From NCBI GenBank assembly GCA_035277525.1, contig DATEKH010000210.1:3806-67805 (forward strand): a DNA stretch of 64,000 nt, in the 5' to 3' direction. The notes under the pieces were generated by a model. It made no database searches. It was not told the origin of the DNA and was given only the letters and a program-made list of their open reading frames with translations. The position numbers and the translations under genes were made by a program. The DNA is from CAIKMD01 sp035277525 (GTDB taxonomy: Bacteria; Pseudomonadota; Alphaproteobacteria; ATCC43930; CGMCC-115725). The stretch's first letter is position 1; every line of letters starts with the position of its first letter. Below, piece after piece: positions 8,579 through 24,300 of this stretch.

Positions 8579-9078
8579 CGCCCTGGGCGCGCCGATGTCT
8601 GCCGTGGAAAATGGTTCAGTCAGTACAATTTCTAAAATTCGAACTATTAGCGGGAAATTAAAGAAGCTTCGCCACAGTTTCGCGCGAGCGCAACCGAACA
8701 TTTCGCCGGTCAAGTCAGTCGAAACGGCGGCTGGTACGACTTCGCTGGACTATGAAAAAGCTCATCGCCATTTTTCCCTCGGGCTACGACTGGTCCGGCG
8801 CAGTCGAGGACGGGCTTGCCTTCGGGCTCGGCGCCGCGGTCTTCATGAGAATCGTTCCCCCGATGCTTCGCATTGCGGTCGCGGCAACCGCCCGCATGCG
8901 GCCCAATTCCGGCCGCGATGGCGCTCAAGCCCTGCCTTGCTTGAAGATTTTTGGTCAGCGCCGCTGACGTACTTCTTGACTCGTCCACCCCACGTAACGA
9001 TGCTGTCCTGGGGAGGCCGCGCATCTGCGGTCTGCCGCCTGCGCGGACAGAAGGGGTTGAGAGAGGGGTTCGGAAGGG
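8579..9078. other. 500-bp non-coding stretch upstream of gltB
   Basis: No convincing gene lies here. Bases about 8605-8670 are clearly more AT-rich than their surroundings and could hold a promoter. A 71-codon frame at 8752-8967 (+) starts MKKLIAIFPSGYDW but lacks a clear ribosome binding site and ends in Arg-rich sequence; I do not call it. A TTGACT hexamer at 8976-8981 could be a -35 box for gltB, with only a poor -10 (GATGCT at 8999-9004). GAGAGGGG at 9060-9067 is the likely gltB ribosome binding site. Confidence 0.5.
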
Positions 9079-13719
<4,641 letters not shown>

Positions 13720-13721
13720 GA

Positions 13722-15161
13722 ATGGCGAATCCGACCGGCTTTCTCGAATTCCAGCGCCGCGACCGCTCTTACGACCCTGTCGAGGATCGGCTGAAGCATT
13801 ATCGCGAGTTCGTGCGGCCGCTGCCGCTGGACGAGTTGCGGCGGCAGAGCGGGCGCTGCATGGACTGCGGCACGCCGTTCTGCCATCACGCCTGCCCGGT
13901 CAACAACATCATCCCGGATTGGAACGATCTCACCTATCGCGGCGACCCGCGCGCGGCGTTGGCCGTGCTTCACCGCACCAACAACTTCCCCGACGTCACC
14001 GGCCGCGTCTGCCCAGCGCCCTGCGAGGCCGCCTGCACGCTCAACCTCATCGAGCAGCCGGTAACGATCAAGACGATCGAGCACGCGATCATCGAGCGCG
14101 GCTGGGAAGAGGGCTGGGTCGAGCCGGTGATCGCCACGCACCGCAGCGGCAAGCGGGTCGCAGTGGTGGGCTCGGGTCCGGCGGGCTTGGCTTGCGCCCA
14201 GCAGCTCGCGCGGGCGGGCCACGACGTCGCGGTATACGAGAAAGCCTCGCGCATCGGCGGCTTGCTCCGCTACGGAATTCCCGATTTCAAGCTCGAGAAG
14301 CATGTGATCGACCGCCGCGTCGCGCAGATGCGCGCCGAGGGGGTGGAGTTCCACCCCAACGCTCATGTCGGCGTCACCTTGCCGATCGAGAAGCTGATGC
14401 ACGGCTATCATGCAGTGGTGCTGGCGATCGGCGCCGAGGTGCCGCGCGACCTTCCGGTCCCGGGCCGCGAGCTCGAAGGCATTCATTTCGCCATGGATTT
14501 CCTGACGCAGCAAAACCGCCGCGTCGGCGGCGAGCGCGTCCATGGCGACGACATTCTCGCCACCGGCAAGCATGTGCTCGTGATCGGCGGCGGCGACACC
14601 GGTTCGGATTGCATCGGCACGTCGAATCGCCAGGGCGCCAAATCGGTGACGCAGATCGAAATCCTCACCATGCCGCCCGAGCACGAGGACAAGCTGCTGA
14701 CCTGGCCCGACTGGCCGATGAAGCTCAGGACCTCGAGCTCCCAGGAAGAGGGCATCAAGCGCGACTGGTCAGTCTCGACCAAGTGCTTCACGGGCAAGGA
14801 CGGCCATGTCAAAGGCCTTTCGGCCGTGCGTGTCGAATGGCGGACCAGCAACGAGGGCCGCCCGGTGATGGAAGAGGTGCCCGACAGCCATTTCGAGATC
14901 CGCGCCGAACTCGTGCTGCTCGCCATGGGCTTCCTTCATCCGCAACGCAACGGCGCCGTCGCGGGCTTGAAGCTCGCCCTCGATCCGCGCGGCAATCTGA
15001 AGGCGGATACCGAGCATTACCGCGGCTCGGTCGACAAGGTGTTCTGCTGCGGCGATGCACGCCGCGGCCAATCGCTCGTGGTGTGGGCGATCCGCGAAGG
15101 GCGCCAATGCGCGCGCGCGGTCGATGAATATCTGATGGGAAGCTCTGACCTGCCGCGCTAG
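13722..15161 (+). CDS. gltD: glutamate synthase (NADPH) small subunit
   Basis: The 479-residue beta subunit, which takes electrons from NADPH through FAD and passes them by [4Fe-4S] clusters to GltB. The N-terminal cysteines C46, C49, C54 and C58 (CMDCGTPFCHHAC) and the later CPAPCEAAC bind the clusters. A FAD Rossmann motif (VAVVGSGPAGLACAQ) and an NADPH motif (VLVIGGGDTGSDC) follow. I chose ATG 13722, with GAGTAGGA across the gltB stop as ribosome binding site; the open frame extends back into gltB, but that part is shadow sequence. Family length is normal. Confidence 0.97.
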   Translation: MANPTGFLEFQRRDRSYDPVEDRLKHYREFVRPLPLDELRRQSGRCMDCGTPFCHHACPVNNIIPDWNDLTYRGDPRAALAVLHRTNNFPDVTGRVCPAPCEAACTLNLIEQPVTIKTIEHAIIERGWEEGWVEPVIATHRSGKRVAVVGSGPAGLACAQQLARAGHDVAVYEKASRIGGLLRYGIPDFKLEKHVIDRRVAQMRAEGVEFHPNAHVGVTLPIEKLMHGYHAVVLAIGAEVPRDLPVPGRELEGIHFAMDFLTQQNRRVGGERVHGDDILATGKHVLVIGGGDTGSDCIGTSNRQGAKSVTQIEILTMPPEHEDKLLTWPDWPMKLRTSSSQEEGIKRDWSVSTKCFTGKDGHVKGLSAVRVEWRTSNEGRPVMEEVPDSHFEIRAELVLLAMGFLHPQRNGAVAGLKLALDPRGNLKADTEHYRGSVDKVFCCGDARRGQSLVVWAIREGRQCARAVDEYLMGSSDLPR

Positions 15162-15241
15162 CGCGTCGCGACCGTCGGCGCGATCCCTCGCCCGTTGCAT
15201 GCAGCCATCGCTGGCTTGCGCGCGATGACAGGAGGCCTTAG

Positions 15242-16717
15242 ATGTCGGCGATGCTGCGCCCGATCCTCGCCCTGGCAAGCGCCGCGCTGCTCGCGGGGTG
15301 CGGCCTCATTCCCGGTTATAAGCCGCCCCCTGCGCCCACCGAGACGGGCTACACGCCAAATGCCCTGCCGAGCGTGCTGTCGGCGAGCGGCGCAGGCGCG
15401 GACCAGCATTTCGTGCTGGGACAGCAGATTTCCGGCTCGTGGTGGAAGCTTTTCCGCTCTTCGGAGCTCGACAAGGTCCTCGAGGAAGCCGTCCAAGGCA
15501 ACCGCACCCTCGCCGCCGCCAAGGCGAGCCTCGACCAAGCGCACGAGGCCGTTGCGGTCGCCGCCGGCGGCTATTACCCGCAGGTCGATTTCGGCGCGAG
15601 CGCGGAACGCCAGCGCAACAACTTCAAAGCGGTGGGCATCACCGTATTTCCGCCGAAGGAATTCAACGTCTATACTTTTGGGCCGACGGTCAGCTACAGC
15701 TTCAATCCCGCGGGGTTGACGATCAAACGCGTCGAGCAGGCGCGTGCTCTCGAGGCGGCGCAGAATTACGAGATGCAGGCGGCCTACCTCACGCTCACGG
15801 GCAGCGTCGCCACCGAAATCATCACCATCGCGTCGATCCGCGCCCAGATCAAAGCGGTCGAGGATTTGCTCACCGACGATCAGCACAATCTTCAGCTCGT
15901 CCGCGACGAATTGCGTGCGGGCGCCGCGACCGATCTCGATATCGAGACGGCCAACAGCCAGCTCGCGAGCGACAGAACCTCGCTGCCGCCGCTGCGCCAG
16001 CAATTGAGCACGGCCCAACATGCGCTCGCCGTGCTCGCCGGCAAGCCGCCGGCGGCCTGGTCGCCGCCCGAGATCGATCTCGACGCGCTGACCCTTCCCG
16101 CCGAGCTTCCGGTGAGCCTGCCCTCGGCGCTGGTCCATCAGCGGCCCGACATTCTCGTCGCAGAAGCGCAGCTCCACGCGGCCTCCGCCGCCGTCGGTGT
16201 CGCCAATGCCGAACTCTATCCCAACATCACGCTGTCGGCCGGCGTGATGCAGCAGTTCCTCACGCCGCAGACGATCTTCGATCCGGCCAGCAATATCTGG
16301 AATGTCGGCGCGTCCATGGCCGCGCCGCTGTTCCATGGCGGTGCGCTGCGCGCGCAAAAGCGCGGCAGCGAGGATGCGTATCAGGCGGCGCTCGCCACTT
16401 ACGAGCAAACCGTGCTGCAATCCTTCGGCCAGGTCGCCGATCTGCTCGAAGGTCTCTCGCACGACGCGGAACTCCTTGCCGCCGAGCAGACCGCGTATCA
16501 ATCCGCGGAGAAGGCGCTCGATCTCGTACGCACGAGCTACGGCCTTGGCAATTCGACCTTGCTCCAGGTGCTGGACGCGCAGCGCGTTTTCCAGCAGGCG
16601 CGCATCGGCCTCGCCCGCGCGCAGGCGCAGCGCTATCTGGATAGCGCGCAACTTTTCGTGGCGATGGGCGGCGGCTGGTGGGAGCGCACGCCTGCCCCCG
16701 CCGCCCCGGCGCAGTAG
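15242..16717 (+). CDS. outer-membrane efflux lipoprotein, TolC/NodT family (first copy)
   Basis: A 491-residue outer-membrane factor that forms the exit duct of a tripartite pump. The signal ends in a lipobox (LLAGC) with lipidated C20, followed by YKPPPAPTE. Two repeats of the outer-membrane efflux domain follow, with long heptad-rich helices (about 60-270 and 280-480). It lies 80 bp after gltD and 177 bp before the adaptor gene, which has a promoter-like TATAAT of its own, so it may be transcribed partly separately. A second channel gene of the same family closes the locus at 24625-26133. Confidence 0.9.
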   Translation: MSAMLRPILALASAALLAGCGLIPGYKPPPAPTETGYTPNALPSVLSASGAGADQHFVLGQQISGSWWKLFRSSELDKVLEEAVQGNRTLAAAKASLDQAHEAVAVAAGGYYPQVDFGASAERQRNNFKAVGITVFPPKEFNVYTFGPTVSYSFNPAGLTIKRVEQARALEAAQNYEMQAAYLTLTGSVATEIITIASIRAQIKAVEDLLTDDQHNLQLVRDELRAGAATDLDIETANSQLASDRTSLPPLRQQLSTAQHALAVLAGKPPAAWSPPEIDLDALTLPAELPVSLPSALVHQRPDILVAEAQLHAASAAVGVANAELYPNITLSAGVMQQFLTPQTIFDPASNIWNVGASMAAPLFHGGALRAQKRGSEDAYQAALATYEQTVLQSFGQVADLLEGLSHDAELLAAEQTAYQSAEKALDLVRTSYGLGNSTLLQVLDAQRVFQQARIGLARAQAQRYLDSAQLFVAMGGGWWERTPAPAAPAQ

Positions 16718-16837
16718 CGCCCGCGAGACGAGATCTCCGGGAATTCAAGGCCTTATCACGCAGACGCGGCGTTCTCGAGGGGTTGTGCTACAATGTCCGA
16801 CGGGTCGTCGGTGGGGATCGCGCGGCGTCGGCCGCCC

Positions 16838-16843
16838 TATAAT
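16838..16843 (+). promoter_or_regulatory. possible -10 box upstream of RND adaptor gene
   Basis: A perfect TATAAT in otherwise GC-rich sequence, 52 bases before the adaptor start. The hexamer 17 bases upstream (GGATCG) is a poor -35, so activation by a regulator is possible. A short inverted repeat, CCGAC (16797-16801) and GTCGG (16807-16811), lies upstream and could be an operator. This is sequence resemblance only. Confidence 0.4.
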
Positions 16844-16894
16844 AGGTCGGTCGAACGCACCTGCCATTTTTAGTCATCCCGCTCGGTTAAGGAA

Positions 16895-18187
16895 ATGAGA
16901 GACGTCCGGATCACCGCGTGGCCGGCCCGAATGCCACGATGGCGACGGGCGGCTTGGATCGCGCTCGCGATTGTCGCGGCCTTGGCGCTCGCATGGTGGC
17001 TCTACCACCGCGTTCCGGCGGAGCGGCCGGCCGGCCGCTTCGGCGCGGGTGGCCCGATGCCGGTGGTGGTCGCGCCGGTGACCCAGGGCAATATCGACAT
17101 CGTCTTCAACGCGCTCGGGACGGTGACGCCCACGGCCACGGTGACGGTGCGCAGCCAGATCAGCGGCCAGCTCACGCAGATCCTGTTCCAGGAAGGCCAG
17201 ACGGTGCAAAAGGGCGATCTGCTCGCCGTGATCGATCCGCGGCCTTACGAGCTCGCGCTCGAGCAGGCGCAGGGCCAGCTCTTGAAGGATCAGGCGCTGC
17301 TGAAGCAGGCCCAGACCGATCTCGCGCGCTATCAAATTCTCGCCAAGGAGGACTCGATCGCGCGGCAAACCGTCGACGGCCAAGTGCAACTCGTGCGCCA
17401 ATACGAGGGCGCGATCAAGACCGATCAGAGCCAGGTCGACACCGCCAACCTCAACATCGCCTATTGCCACGTGGTCGCCCCGGTCAGCGGCCAGGTCGGA
17501 TTGCGGCAGGTCGATCAGGGAAATTATGTCACGGCCGGCGATGCCAATGGCATCGTCGTCATCACGCAGATGAAGCCGATCACCGCGATCTTCAGCCTGC
17601 CGGAGGACGATCTTCCGGCGATCGTCAAGCGCATCGATGCCGGCGCGACGCTCGATGTCACGGCCTATGACCGCACCAACACGACGAAGCTTGCGACCGG
17701 GAAGCTCGTGAGCATCGACAATCAGATCGATACCACCACCGGTACGGTGAAGCTCCGGGCGCAGTTCAGCAACGAGGGCGGGCTTCTCTTTCCCAATCAG
17801 TTCATCAATGTGCGGCTGCTCGCCGATGTCCTGAGCAACGCCACCGTGATTCCGTCGGCGGCGGTGCAGCGCGGCGCGCCCGGCACCTTCGTCTACGTGC
17901 TGAAATCGGACGACACGGTCTCGGTGCAGAAGATTCAAACCGGGCCGACCGACGGTGCGAACATCGCGGTTGAGGCGGGCTTGACCCCCGGCCAGAAAGT
18001 CGTGATCGACGGCGCCGACAAGCTGCGCGACGACGCCAAGGTCGTGCTGCGCCAGGAAACCACGCCTGCGCCTGCCGGAGCGGCGAGCGCGCCAGCGCCA
18101 GCCGGGGCGAGCGGCGCGCCGTCGCCGGCCGGAGCGGTCGATCCGCCGGCTCAGAAGCAACCGCGACGCCGCAACGCCGCGCCGTGA
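16895..18187 (+). CDS. RND efflux periplasmic adaptor, MdtA-like
   Basis: A 430-residue membrane fusion protein that links inner-membrane RND pumps to the outer-membrane channel. One N-terminal anchor helix (about 18-40) is followed by the lipoyl/hairpin region (TVRSQISGQLTQILFQEGQ), a coiled-coil hairpin, then the second lipoyl half (VVAPVSGQVGLRQVDQGN) and beta-barrel. The last 50 residues are Ala/Pro/Gly-rich and end in basic residues, a low-complexity tail. AAGGA precedes the ATG. It leads the operon with both pumps: gaps are 31 bases, then 4-base overlaps. Domain order and the following pair of pumps match MdtABC. Substrates are unknown. Confidence 0.92.
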   Translation: MRDVRITAWPARMPRWRRAAWIALAIVAALALAWWLYHRVPAERPAGRFGAGGPMPVVVAPVTQGNIDIVFNALGTVTPTATVTVRSQISGQLTQILFQEGQTVQKGDLLAVIDPRPYELALEQAQGQLLKDQALLKQAQTDLARYQILAKEDSIARQTVDGQVQLVRQYEGAIKTDQSQVDTANLNIAYCHVVAPVSGQVGLRQVDQGNYVTAGDANGIVVITQMKPITAIFSLPEDDLPAIVKRIDAGATLDVTAYDRTNTTKLATGKLVSIDNQIDTTTGTVKLRAQFSNEGGLLFPNQFINVRLLADVLSNATVIPSAAVQRGAPGTFVYVLKSDDTVSVQKIQTGPTDGANIAVEAGLTPGQKVVIDGADKLRDDAKVVLRQETTPAPAGAASAPAPAGASGAPSPAGAVDPPAQKQPRRRNAAP

Positions 18188-18218
18188 GCCGGGTGCGGCG
18201 GGCGCCTTTCCGATCGCC

Positions 18219-21200
18219 ATGAGCCCGTCGCGCCCCTTCATCCTGCGGCCGGTCGCCACCTCGCTGCTGATGGTGGCAGTCCTGCTCGTCGGCGCCGTCG
18301 CCTTCCAATTCCTGCCGCTCTCCGCGCTTCCCGAGGTCGATTATCCGACCATCCAGGTGCAGACCTTCTATCCGGGCGCAAGTCCCGATGTGATGACGTC
18401 GTCGGTGACGGCGCCGCTCGAGGTCCAATTCGGGCAGATGCCGAGCCTCAATGTGATGACCTCGACCAGCTCGGCTGGCGCCTCGGTCATCACCTTGCAG
18501 TTCAGCCTCGATATCAGCCTCGATATCGCCGAGCAGGAAGTGCAGGCGGCGATCAACGCGGCGGGCAATCTTCTGCCCTCCGACCTGCCCGCGCCGCCGA
18601 TTTACGCGAAGGTCAATCCTGCGGACGCGCCGATCCTCACCCTGGCTCTTAGCTCGAAAACGCTCACCCTGCCGCAAGTTGAGGATCTGGCCGATACGCG
18701 CCTCGCGCAAAAGATCTCCCAGCTTCCCGGCGTCGGCCTTGTCAGCATCAATGGCGGTCAGCGGCCGGCGGTGCGCATTCAGGCCAATCTGCGCGCGCTC
18801 GCCGCCTATGGCCTCAACATCGACGATCTGCGCACCACCATCGGCAACGCCAACGTCAACACGCCCAAGGGCAATTTCGACGGGCCGATGCGCGCCTACA
18901 CGCTCAACGCCAATGACCAGCTCAAATCCGCCGACGAGTATCGCGATCTCGTCATCGCCTACAAGGACGGCGCGCCGGTCCATTTGAAGGACGTGGCACA
19001 AGTCATCGATGGCGCGCAGAACACCAAGCTCGCCGCCTGGATGAACCAGACGCCGGCCGTGATCGTCAATGTCCAGCGTCAGCCCGGGGCCAATGTCATC
19101 CAGGTGGTCGACACCATCAAATCGCTGATGCCCCAGCTCCAGGCGTCGCTGCCGGCGGCGGTCGATGTCACCGTTCTGACCGACCGGACCACGACGATCC
19201 GCGCCTCGGTGCACGATGTCGAGTTCGAGCTCACTCTCGCGGTCGCGCTCGTGGTGATGGTGATCTTTCTTTTCCTGCGCACGGTGCGCGCCACCATCAT
19301 CCCGAGCCTGTCGGTGCCGCTGTCGCTCGTCGGCACCTTCGGTGCCATGTATCTCTTCGGATTCAGCCTCAACAATCTCTCGCTGATGGCGTTGACGATC
19401 GCGACGGGCTTCGTCGTCGACGACGCGATCGTCATGATCGAGAACATTGCGCGCTATATCGAGGAGGGCGAGCGGCCGCTGCAAGCGGCCCTCAAAGGCG
19501 CGGAGCAGATCGGCTTCACCATCGTGTCGCTGACGATCTCGCTCATCGCCGTGCTCATTCCGCTGCTCTTCATGGGCGACGTCGTCGGCCGGCTGTTCCG
19601 CGAATTCGCGGTGACGCTCGCCGTCACCATCCTCATTTCGGCGGCGGTCTCGCTGACTCTCGTGCCCATGCTGTGCGGGCGCGTCCTGCGCCCGCTCGGT
19701 GCCGCGGCCGAGGGCAGGTTCGAGCGCCGCAATCGCGAGGCTTTCGAATGGGTGGTGCGGCGCTATGACCGCGCGCTCAATTGGGTGCTCGATCGCCAGG
19801 GGGCGACTCTGCTCGTCGCGCTGGCCACCCTCGCGCTCACGACCTATCTCTATGTCATCATCCCCAAGGGCTTCTTCCCGGTTCAGGACACCGGCCTGAT
19901 CCAGGGCATCTCGCAGGCGCCCGAATCGATTTCTTTCGATGCAATGGCTCAGCGCCAGCAAGCGCTCGCCGACATCATCCTGCGCGATCCGGACGTCGAA
20001 AGCCTGTCCTCTTTCATCGGCGTCGACGGCACCAACTTGACGCTCAACAGCGGCCGCTTCCTGATCAACCTCAAGCCAAAGGAAGAGCGCAAGAGCGATG
20101 TCAGCACCGTCATCCGCCGGCTCACCGAGGCGGTCGCCAATGTTCCGGGCACCTCCCTTTATATGCAGCCGGTCCAGGATCTGACGATCGACGCCACGGT
20201 CAGCCGCGCGCAATATCGCTTCATCCTCGAGGACGCCAACCCCGACGAGTTGGCGCAATGGGTCCCGAAGCTGGTGACGGCGATGCAGGCCGCGCCGCAA
20301 TTCGAGGATGTCGCGAGCGATCAGCAGCAGAACGGCCTCAGCGCCTATGTGACGATCGACCGGAACACGGCCGGACGCTTCGGCGTCACGCCGGCGACGA
20401 TCGACAACGCGCTCTACGACGCCTTCGGCCAGCGCATGATCTCGACCATTTTCACGCAGTCGAACCAGTACCGCGTGATTCTCGAGGCGGATCCGAGCCT
20501 GCAATCCTCGCTCGACGCCCTCAACACGATTTATCTGCCGTCCTCGGTCGCCTCGAGCGGACAAGTGCCGCTTTCGGCGATCGCCAAGGTCAGCGTGCAG
20601 TCGGCGCCGCTGCAGATCAATCACCTCGGCCAGTTCCCGGCCAACACCGTGTCCTTCAATCTGGCGCCCGGCGTCTCGCTCGGCGAAGCCGTCGCCGCAG
20701 TGCAGCAGATCGAGCGTCAGATCGGCACGCCCCGGAGCATCATCACGGTTTTCGAGGGCGCGGCGCTCGCCTTCCAGGCCGCGCTCAAGAATGAGCTCCT
20801 CCTCATTCTAGCGGCGGTCATCACGGTTTATATCGTGCTGGGGATCCTCTATGAGAGCTTCGTCCATCCGGTGACGATCCTCTCGACGCTTCCCTCGGCG
20901 GGCATCGGCGCGTTGCTGGGCCTGATGATCGCGGGCGACGATCTCGACATCATCGCCATCATCGGCATCGTGCTCCTCATCGGCATCGTCAAGAAGAACG
21001 CGATCATGATGATCGATTTCGCGCTCGATGCCGAACGCCGCGAGGGCAAGTCGCCGCGCGAGGCGATCCATCAAGCATGTCTCTTGCGCTTGCGTCCGAT
21101 CCTCATGACGACGATGGCGGCGATTCTCGGCGCGCTGCCGCTGATGCTCGGCACCGGAACGGGCTCGGAGCTGCGCGAGCCGCTCGGCATCAGCATCGTC

Positions 21201-21341
21201 GGCGGGCTGATCGTCAGCCAGGTGCTGACGCTGTTCACCACACCCGTCATCTATCTCGCTTTCGACCGCCTCGGCCGGCATCTGCGGGGCTTCTTCGCCG
21301 AGCCCGACGATGGGCGCGAGAGCGGAAAGCCGGCAGAATGA
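18219..21341 (+). CDS. RND multidrug efflux pump, MdtB-like
   Basis: A 1040-residue proton-driven inner-membrane pump with twelve segments and two large periplasmic loops. It begins PSRPFILRPVATSLLMVAVL, typical of the family. The proton-relay aspartates are present in segment four (ATGFVVDDAIVMIENI). The second half repeats the fold (LLIGIVKKNAIMMIDFAL). Length is normal. Its stop overlaps the next pump start by 4 bases. In MdtBC-type systems the two pumps form a mixed trimer, and the same is likely here. The frame opposite this gene is also long, but that is a GC-codon shadow. Confidence 0.95.
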   Translation: MSPSRPFILRPVATSLLMVAVLLVGAVAFQFLPLSALPEVDYPTIQVQTFYPGASPDVMTSSVTAPLEVQFGQMPSLNVMTSTSSAGASVITLQFSLDISLDIAEQEVQAAINAAGNLLPSDLPAPPIYAKVNPADAPILTLALSSKTLTLPQVEDLADTRLAQKISQLPGVGLVSINGGQRPAVRIQANLRALAAYGLNIDDLRTTIGNANVNTPKGNFDGPMRAYTLNANDQLKSADEYRDLVIAYKDGAPVHLKDVAQVIDGAQNTKLAAWMNQTPAVIVNVQRQPGANVIQVVDTIKSLMPQLQASLPAAVDVTVLTDRTTTIRASVHDVEFELTLAVALVVMVIFLFLRTVRATIIPSLSVPLSLVGTFGAMYLFGFSLNNLSLMALTIATGFVVDDAIVMIENIARYIEEGERPLQAALKGAEQIGFTIVSLTISLIAVLIPLLFMGDVVGRLFREFAVTLAVTILISAAVSLTLVPMLCGRVLRPLGAAAEGRFERRNREAFEWVVRRYDRALNWVLDRQGATLLVALATLALTTYLYVIIPKGFFPVQDTGLIQGISQAPESISFDAMAQRQQALADIILRDPDVESLSSFIGVDGTNLTLNSGRFLINLKPKEERKSDVSTVIRRLTEAVANVPGTSLYMQPVQDLTIDATVSRAQYRFILEDANPDELAQWVPKLVTAMQAAPQFEDVASDQQQNGLSAYVTIDRNTAGRFGVTPATIDNALYDAFGQRMISTIFTQSNQYRVILEADPSLQSSLDALNTIYLPSSVASSGQVPLSAIAKVSVQSAPLQINHLGQFPANTVSFNLAPGVSLGEAVAAVQQIERQIGTPRSIITVFEGAALAFQAALKNELLLILAAVITVYIVLGILYESFVHPVTILSTLPSAGIGALLGLMIAGDDLDIIAIIGIVLLIGIVKKNAIMMIDFALDAERREGKSPREAIHQACLLRLRPILMTTMAAILGALPLMLGTGTGSELREPLGISIVGGLIVSQVLTLFTTPVIYLAFDRLGRHLRGFFAEPDDGRESGKPAE

Positions 21342-24300
21342 GCTTCTCCGCCGTCTTCGTTCGCCGCCCGGTGGCGACCACGCTCTTGACGTTCGGCGTG
21401 GCGCTGGCCGGGGTGGCGGCGTTCTTTCAGCTTCCTGTGTCGCCGCTGCCGCAAGTCGACTATCCGACCATCACGGTGCGCGCGCAAATGCCAGGGGCGA
21501 GTCCGCAAGTGATGGCGGCGACGGTCGCGACACCGCTCGAGCGCCATCTCGGCCAGATCGCGGATGTGAGCGAGATCACGTCATCCAGCTCCGTCGGCTC
21601 CACGCGCATCACCTTGCAATTCGGCTTGGATCGCGACATCGACGGCGCGGCGCGCGATGTCCAGGCGGCGATCAATGCGGCTCGGGTCGATCTCCCTTCG
21701 AGCCTGCGGCGGAATCCGACCTACCGCAAGGTCAATCCGGCCGACGCGCCGATCATGATCTTGTCGCTGACCTCGGACACGCTGACGCGCGGCCAGATCT
21801 ACGACGCCGCCAGCACGGTGATGCAGCAGAAGCTGTCGCAGATCGAAGGCGTCGGCGAAGTCGATGTCAGCGGTTCGTCGCTACCGGCGGTGCGGGTCGA
21901 ACTCAACCCGACCGCGCTTTTCAAATACGGCATCGGCCTCGAAGACGTGCGCGCGGCGCTATCATCAGCCAACGCGCACGCTCCCAAGGGCGCGATCGAG
22001 CAGAACGGCCAGCATTTCCAGATCTATACCAATGACCAGGCGAGCCGCGCCGACGAGTATCGCTCGCTCATTGTCGCCTATCGCAATGGCGCGGCGGTCC
22101 GCCTGTCGGATATCGCCGATGTGCGCGATTCGGTCGAGAATCTGCGCAATTTCGGCGAGGCGAACGGCAAGCCGTCGGTTCTTGTCATTCTCTCGCGCAC
22201 GCCCGGCGGCAACATCATCGACACGATCGACCGGGTAGAGGCGGAGTTGCCGCAGCTCGAAGCCTCGATCCCGAGCGATATCAAGGTCAGCATCGCGCAA
22301 GACCGCTCGACCACCATCCGCACCTCGCTCCACGACATCGAGATCACGCTCGGCATCGCCACCGTGCTGGTCATCATGGTCGTCTTTCTGTTTCTGCGCG
22401 ACGCGCATGCGAGCCTCATCCCGACCGTGGCCGTGCCGGTCTCGCTCTTGGGAACGCTCGCCGTCATGTATCTTCTGGGCTTCAGCCTCGACAATCTTTC
22501 GCTGATGGCGCTGACGATCTCGACCGGCTTCGTCGTCGACGATGCGATCGTGGTCCTCGAGAACATCACACGCCATGTCGAGGCCGGCATGTCGCGGGTC
22601 GAAGCCGCGCTCCAAGGTGCGCGCGAGGTCGGCTTCACCGTCCTGTCGATGAGCCTGTCGCTCATCGCGGTGTTCATACCGATCCTGCTCATGGGCGGAA
22701 TCATCGGTCGGCTGTTCCGCGAATTCGCGGTCACGCTCTCGATCGCGATCACGGTTTCGCTGGCGGTGTCGCTGATCACGACGCCGATGATGTGCTCTCG
22801 GCTTCTGCGTCACAGGATCGAGGCCGAGGCGCGCGGGCTCGGGCGGCTCTCCGCGCGCGCCTTCGACTGGCTGCTCCAACTCTATCGCCGTACTCTCGCC
22901 GAAGCGCTCATGCACCCGCGCACGACCATGCTGGTGCTGCTCGCGACCCTCTGCCTCAATTTCTTCCTTTTCGTCATCGTGCCCAAGGGCTTTTTTCCGC
23001 AGCAGGACACCGGCCGCATGGTCGGCGGGCTCCAAGCCGATCAGAGCATCTCGTTCCAGCTCATGGAACAGAAGCTCGCGCAATTCATGGCGATCGTGCA
23101 GAAGGATCCGGCCGTCGATTCGGTCACCGGCTTCACCGGCGGCGGCTCGACCAATTCCGGCTTTTGCTTCATCGCGCTGAAGCCGCGCAGCGAGCGCAAT
23201 GTCACCTCTGACCAGGTGATCGCGCGCCTCAGGCGCCAGCTTAGCCAGGTCCCCGGCGCATCGCTTTTCCTTCAATCCGTGCAGGACATTCGCGTCGGCG
23301 GCCGGCAAAGCAACGCTCAGTACCAATATGCGCTGCAAAGCGACGATCTTGACGCGCTCTACAGCTGGGTCCCGAAGATAACCGCCGCGCTCCAGAAAGT
23401 GCCCGAGATCACCGACGTCAATTCCGATCAGCAGCAAAAAGGCCTCGAGACGGATCTCCACATCGACCGTGCAGCCGCGGCGCGGCTGGGCATCAGCGTG
23501 AGCCAGATCGACAACACCCTCTATGATGCGTTCGGCCAGCGCCAGGTTTCGACCATCTTCAATCCCCTGAACCAATACCACGTGGTGATGGAGGTGGCGC
23601 CGCGTTATTGGCAGAGCCCCGAAATCCTGAAGGACATCTACGTCAGCACCTCGGGCGTGGTCGGCGGTGCCGCCGCGACCAACGCATTGTCGGGAACGAC
23701 GCTTGCCGGTAAAACCGCGCCGAGCGGGGGCACCTCGCTCAGCCAGGATGTGGTGCGCAACCAAAGCACCAATTCCTTGACGGCGATTGGAAAGACCGCT
23801 GCCTCGACCGGCGCCGCGGTCAGCACCAAGGCGGAGAAAATGGTGCCCTTGTCGGCTTTCAGCAGTTTCGGTCCGGGCACCACGCCGCTCGCGGTCAATC
23901 ACCAAGGCACCTTCGTCGCCTCGACAATCTCCTTCAACCTCGCATCCGGCAAATCCTTAAGCGATGCGACCGCGGCGATCGACGACGCGATGGTCCAGCT
24001 TGGCGTACCGAGCACGATCCACGGCACCTTCCAGGGAACCGCGCGCGTTTTCCAGCAATCGCTCGCGACCGAGCCTTATCTCATTCTTGCTGCGCTCGCG
24101 GCGGTCTATATCGTGCTCGGTGTGCTGTATGAGAGCTATGTCCACCCGATCACCATCCTCTCGACCTTGCCGTCGGCCGGCGTTGGCGCGGTGCTGGCGC
24201 TGCTGATCTTCAAGACCCAGTTCGACATCATCGCCCTGATCGGCGTGTTCCTGCTGATCGGCATCGTCAAGAAGAACGCGATCATGATGATCGACTTCGC

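Noticed and set aside
7328..8713. 461-codon frame antisense to the decarboxylase
   Set aside because: Opposite a gene with intact catalytic residues; composition typical of shadow frames.
8752..8967. 71-codon frame starting MKKLIAIFPSGYDW
   Set aside because: No clear ribosome binding site and no recognisable family; kept only as a note in the gap description.
17805..20624. 939-codon open frame antisense to the first RND pump
   Set aside because: Same shadow effect; composition is Arg/Asp/Glu-rich with no recognisable fold.
21965..23905. 646-codon frame antisense to the second RND pump
   Set aside because: Shadow sequence over a well-supported gene.
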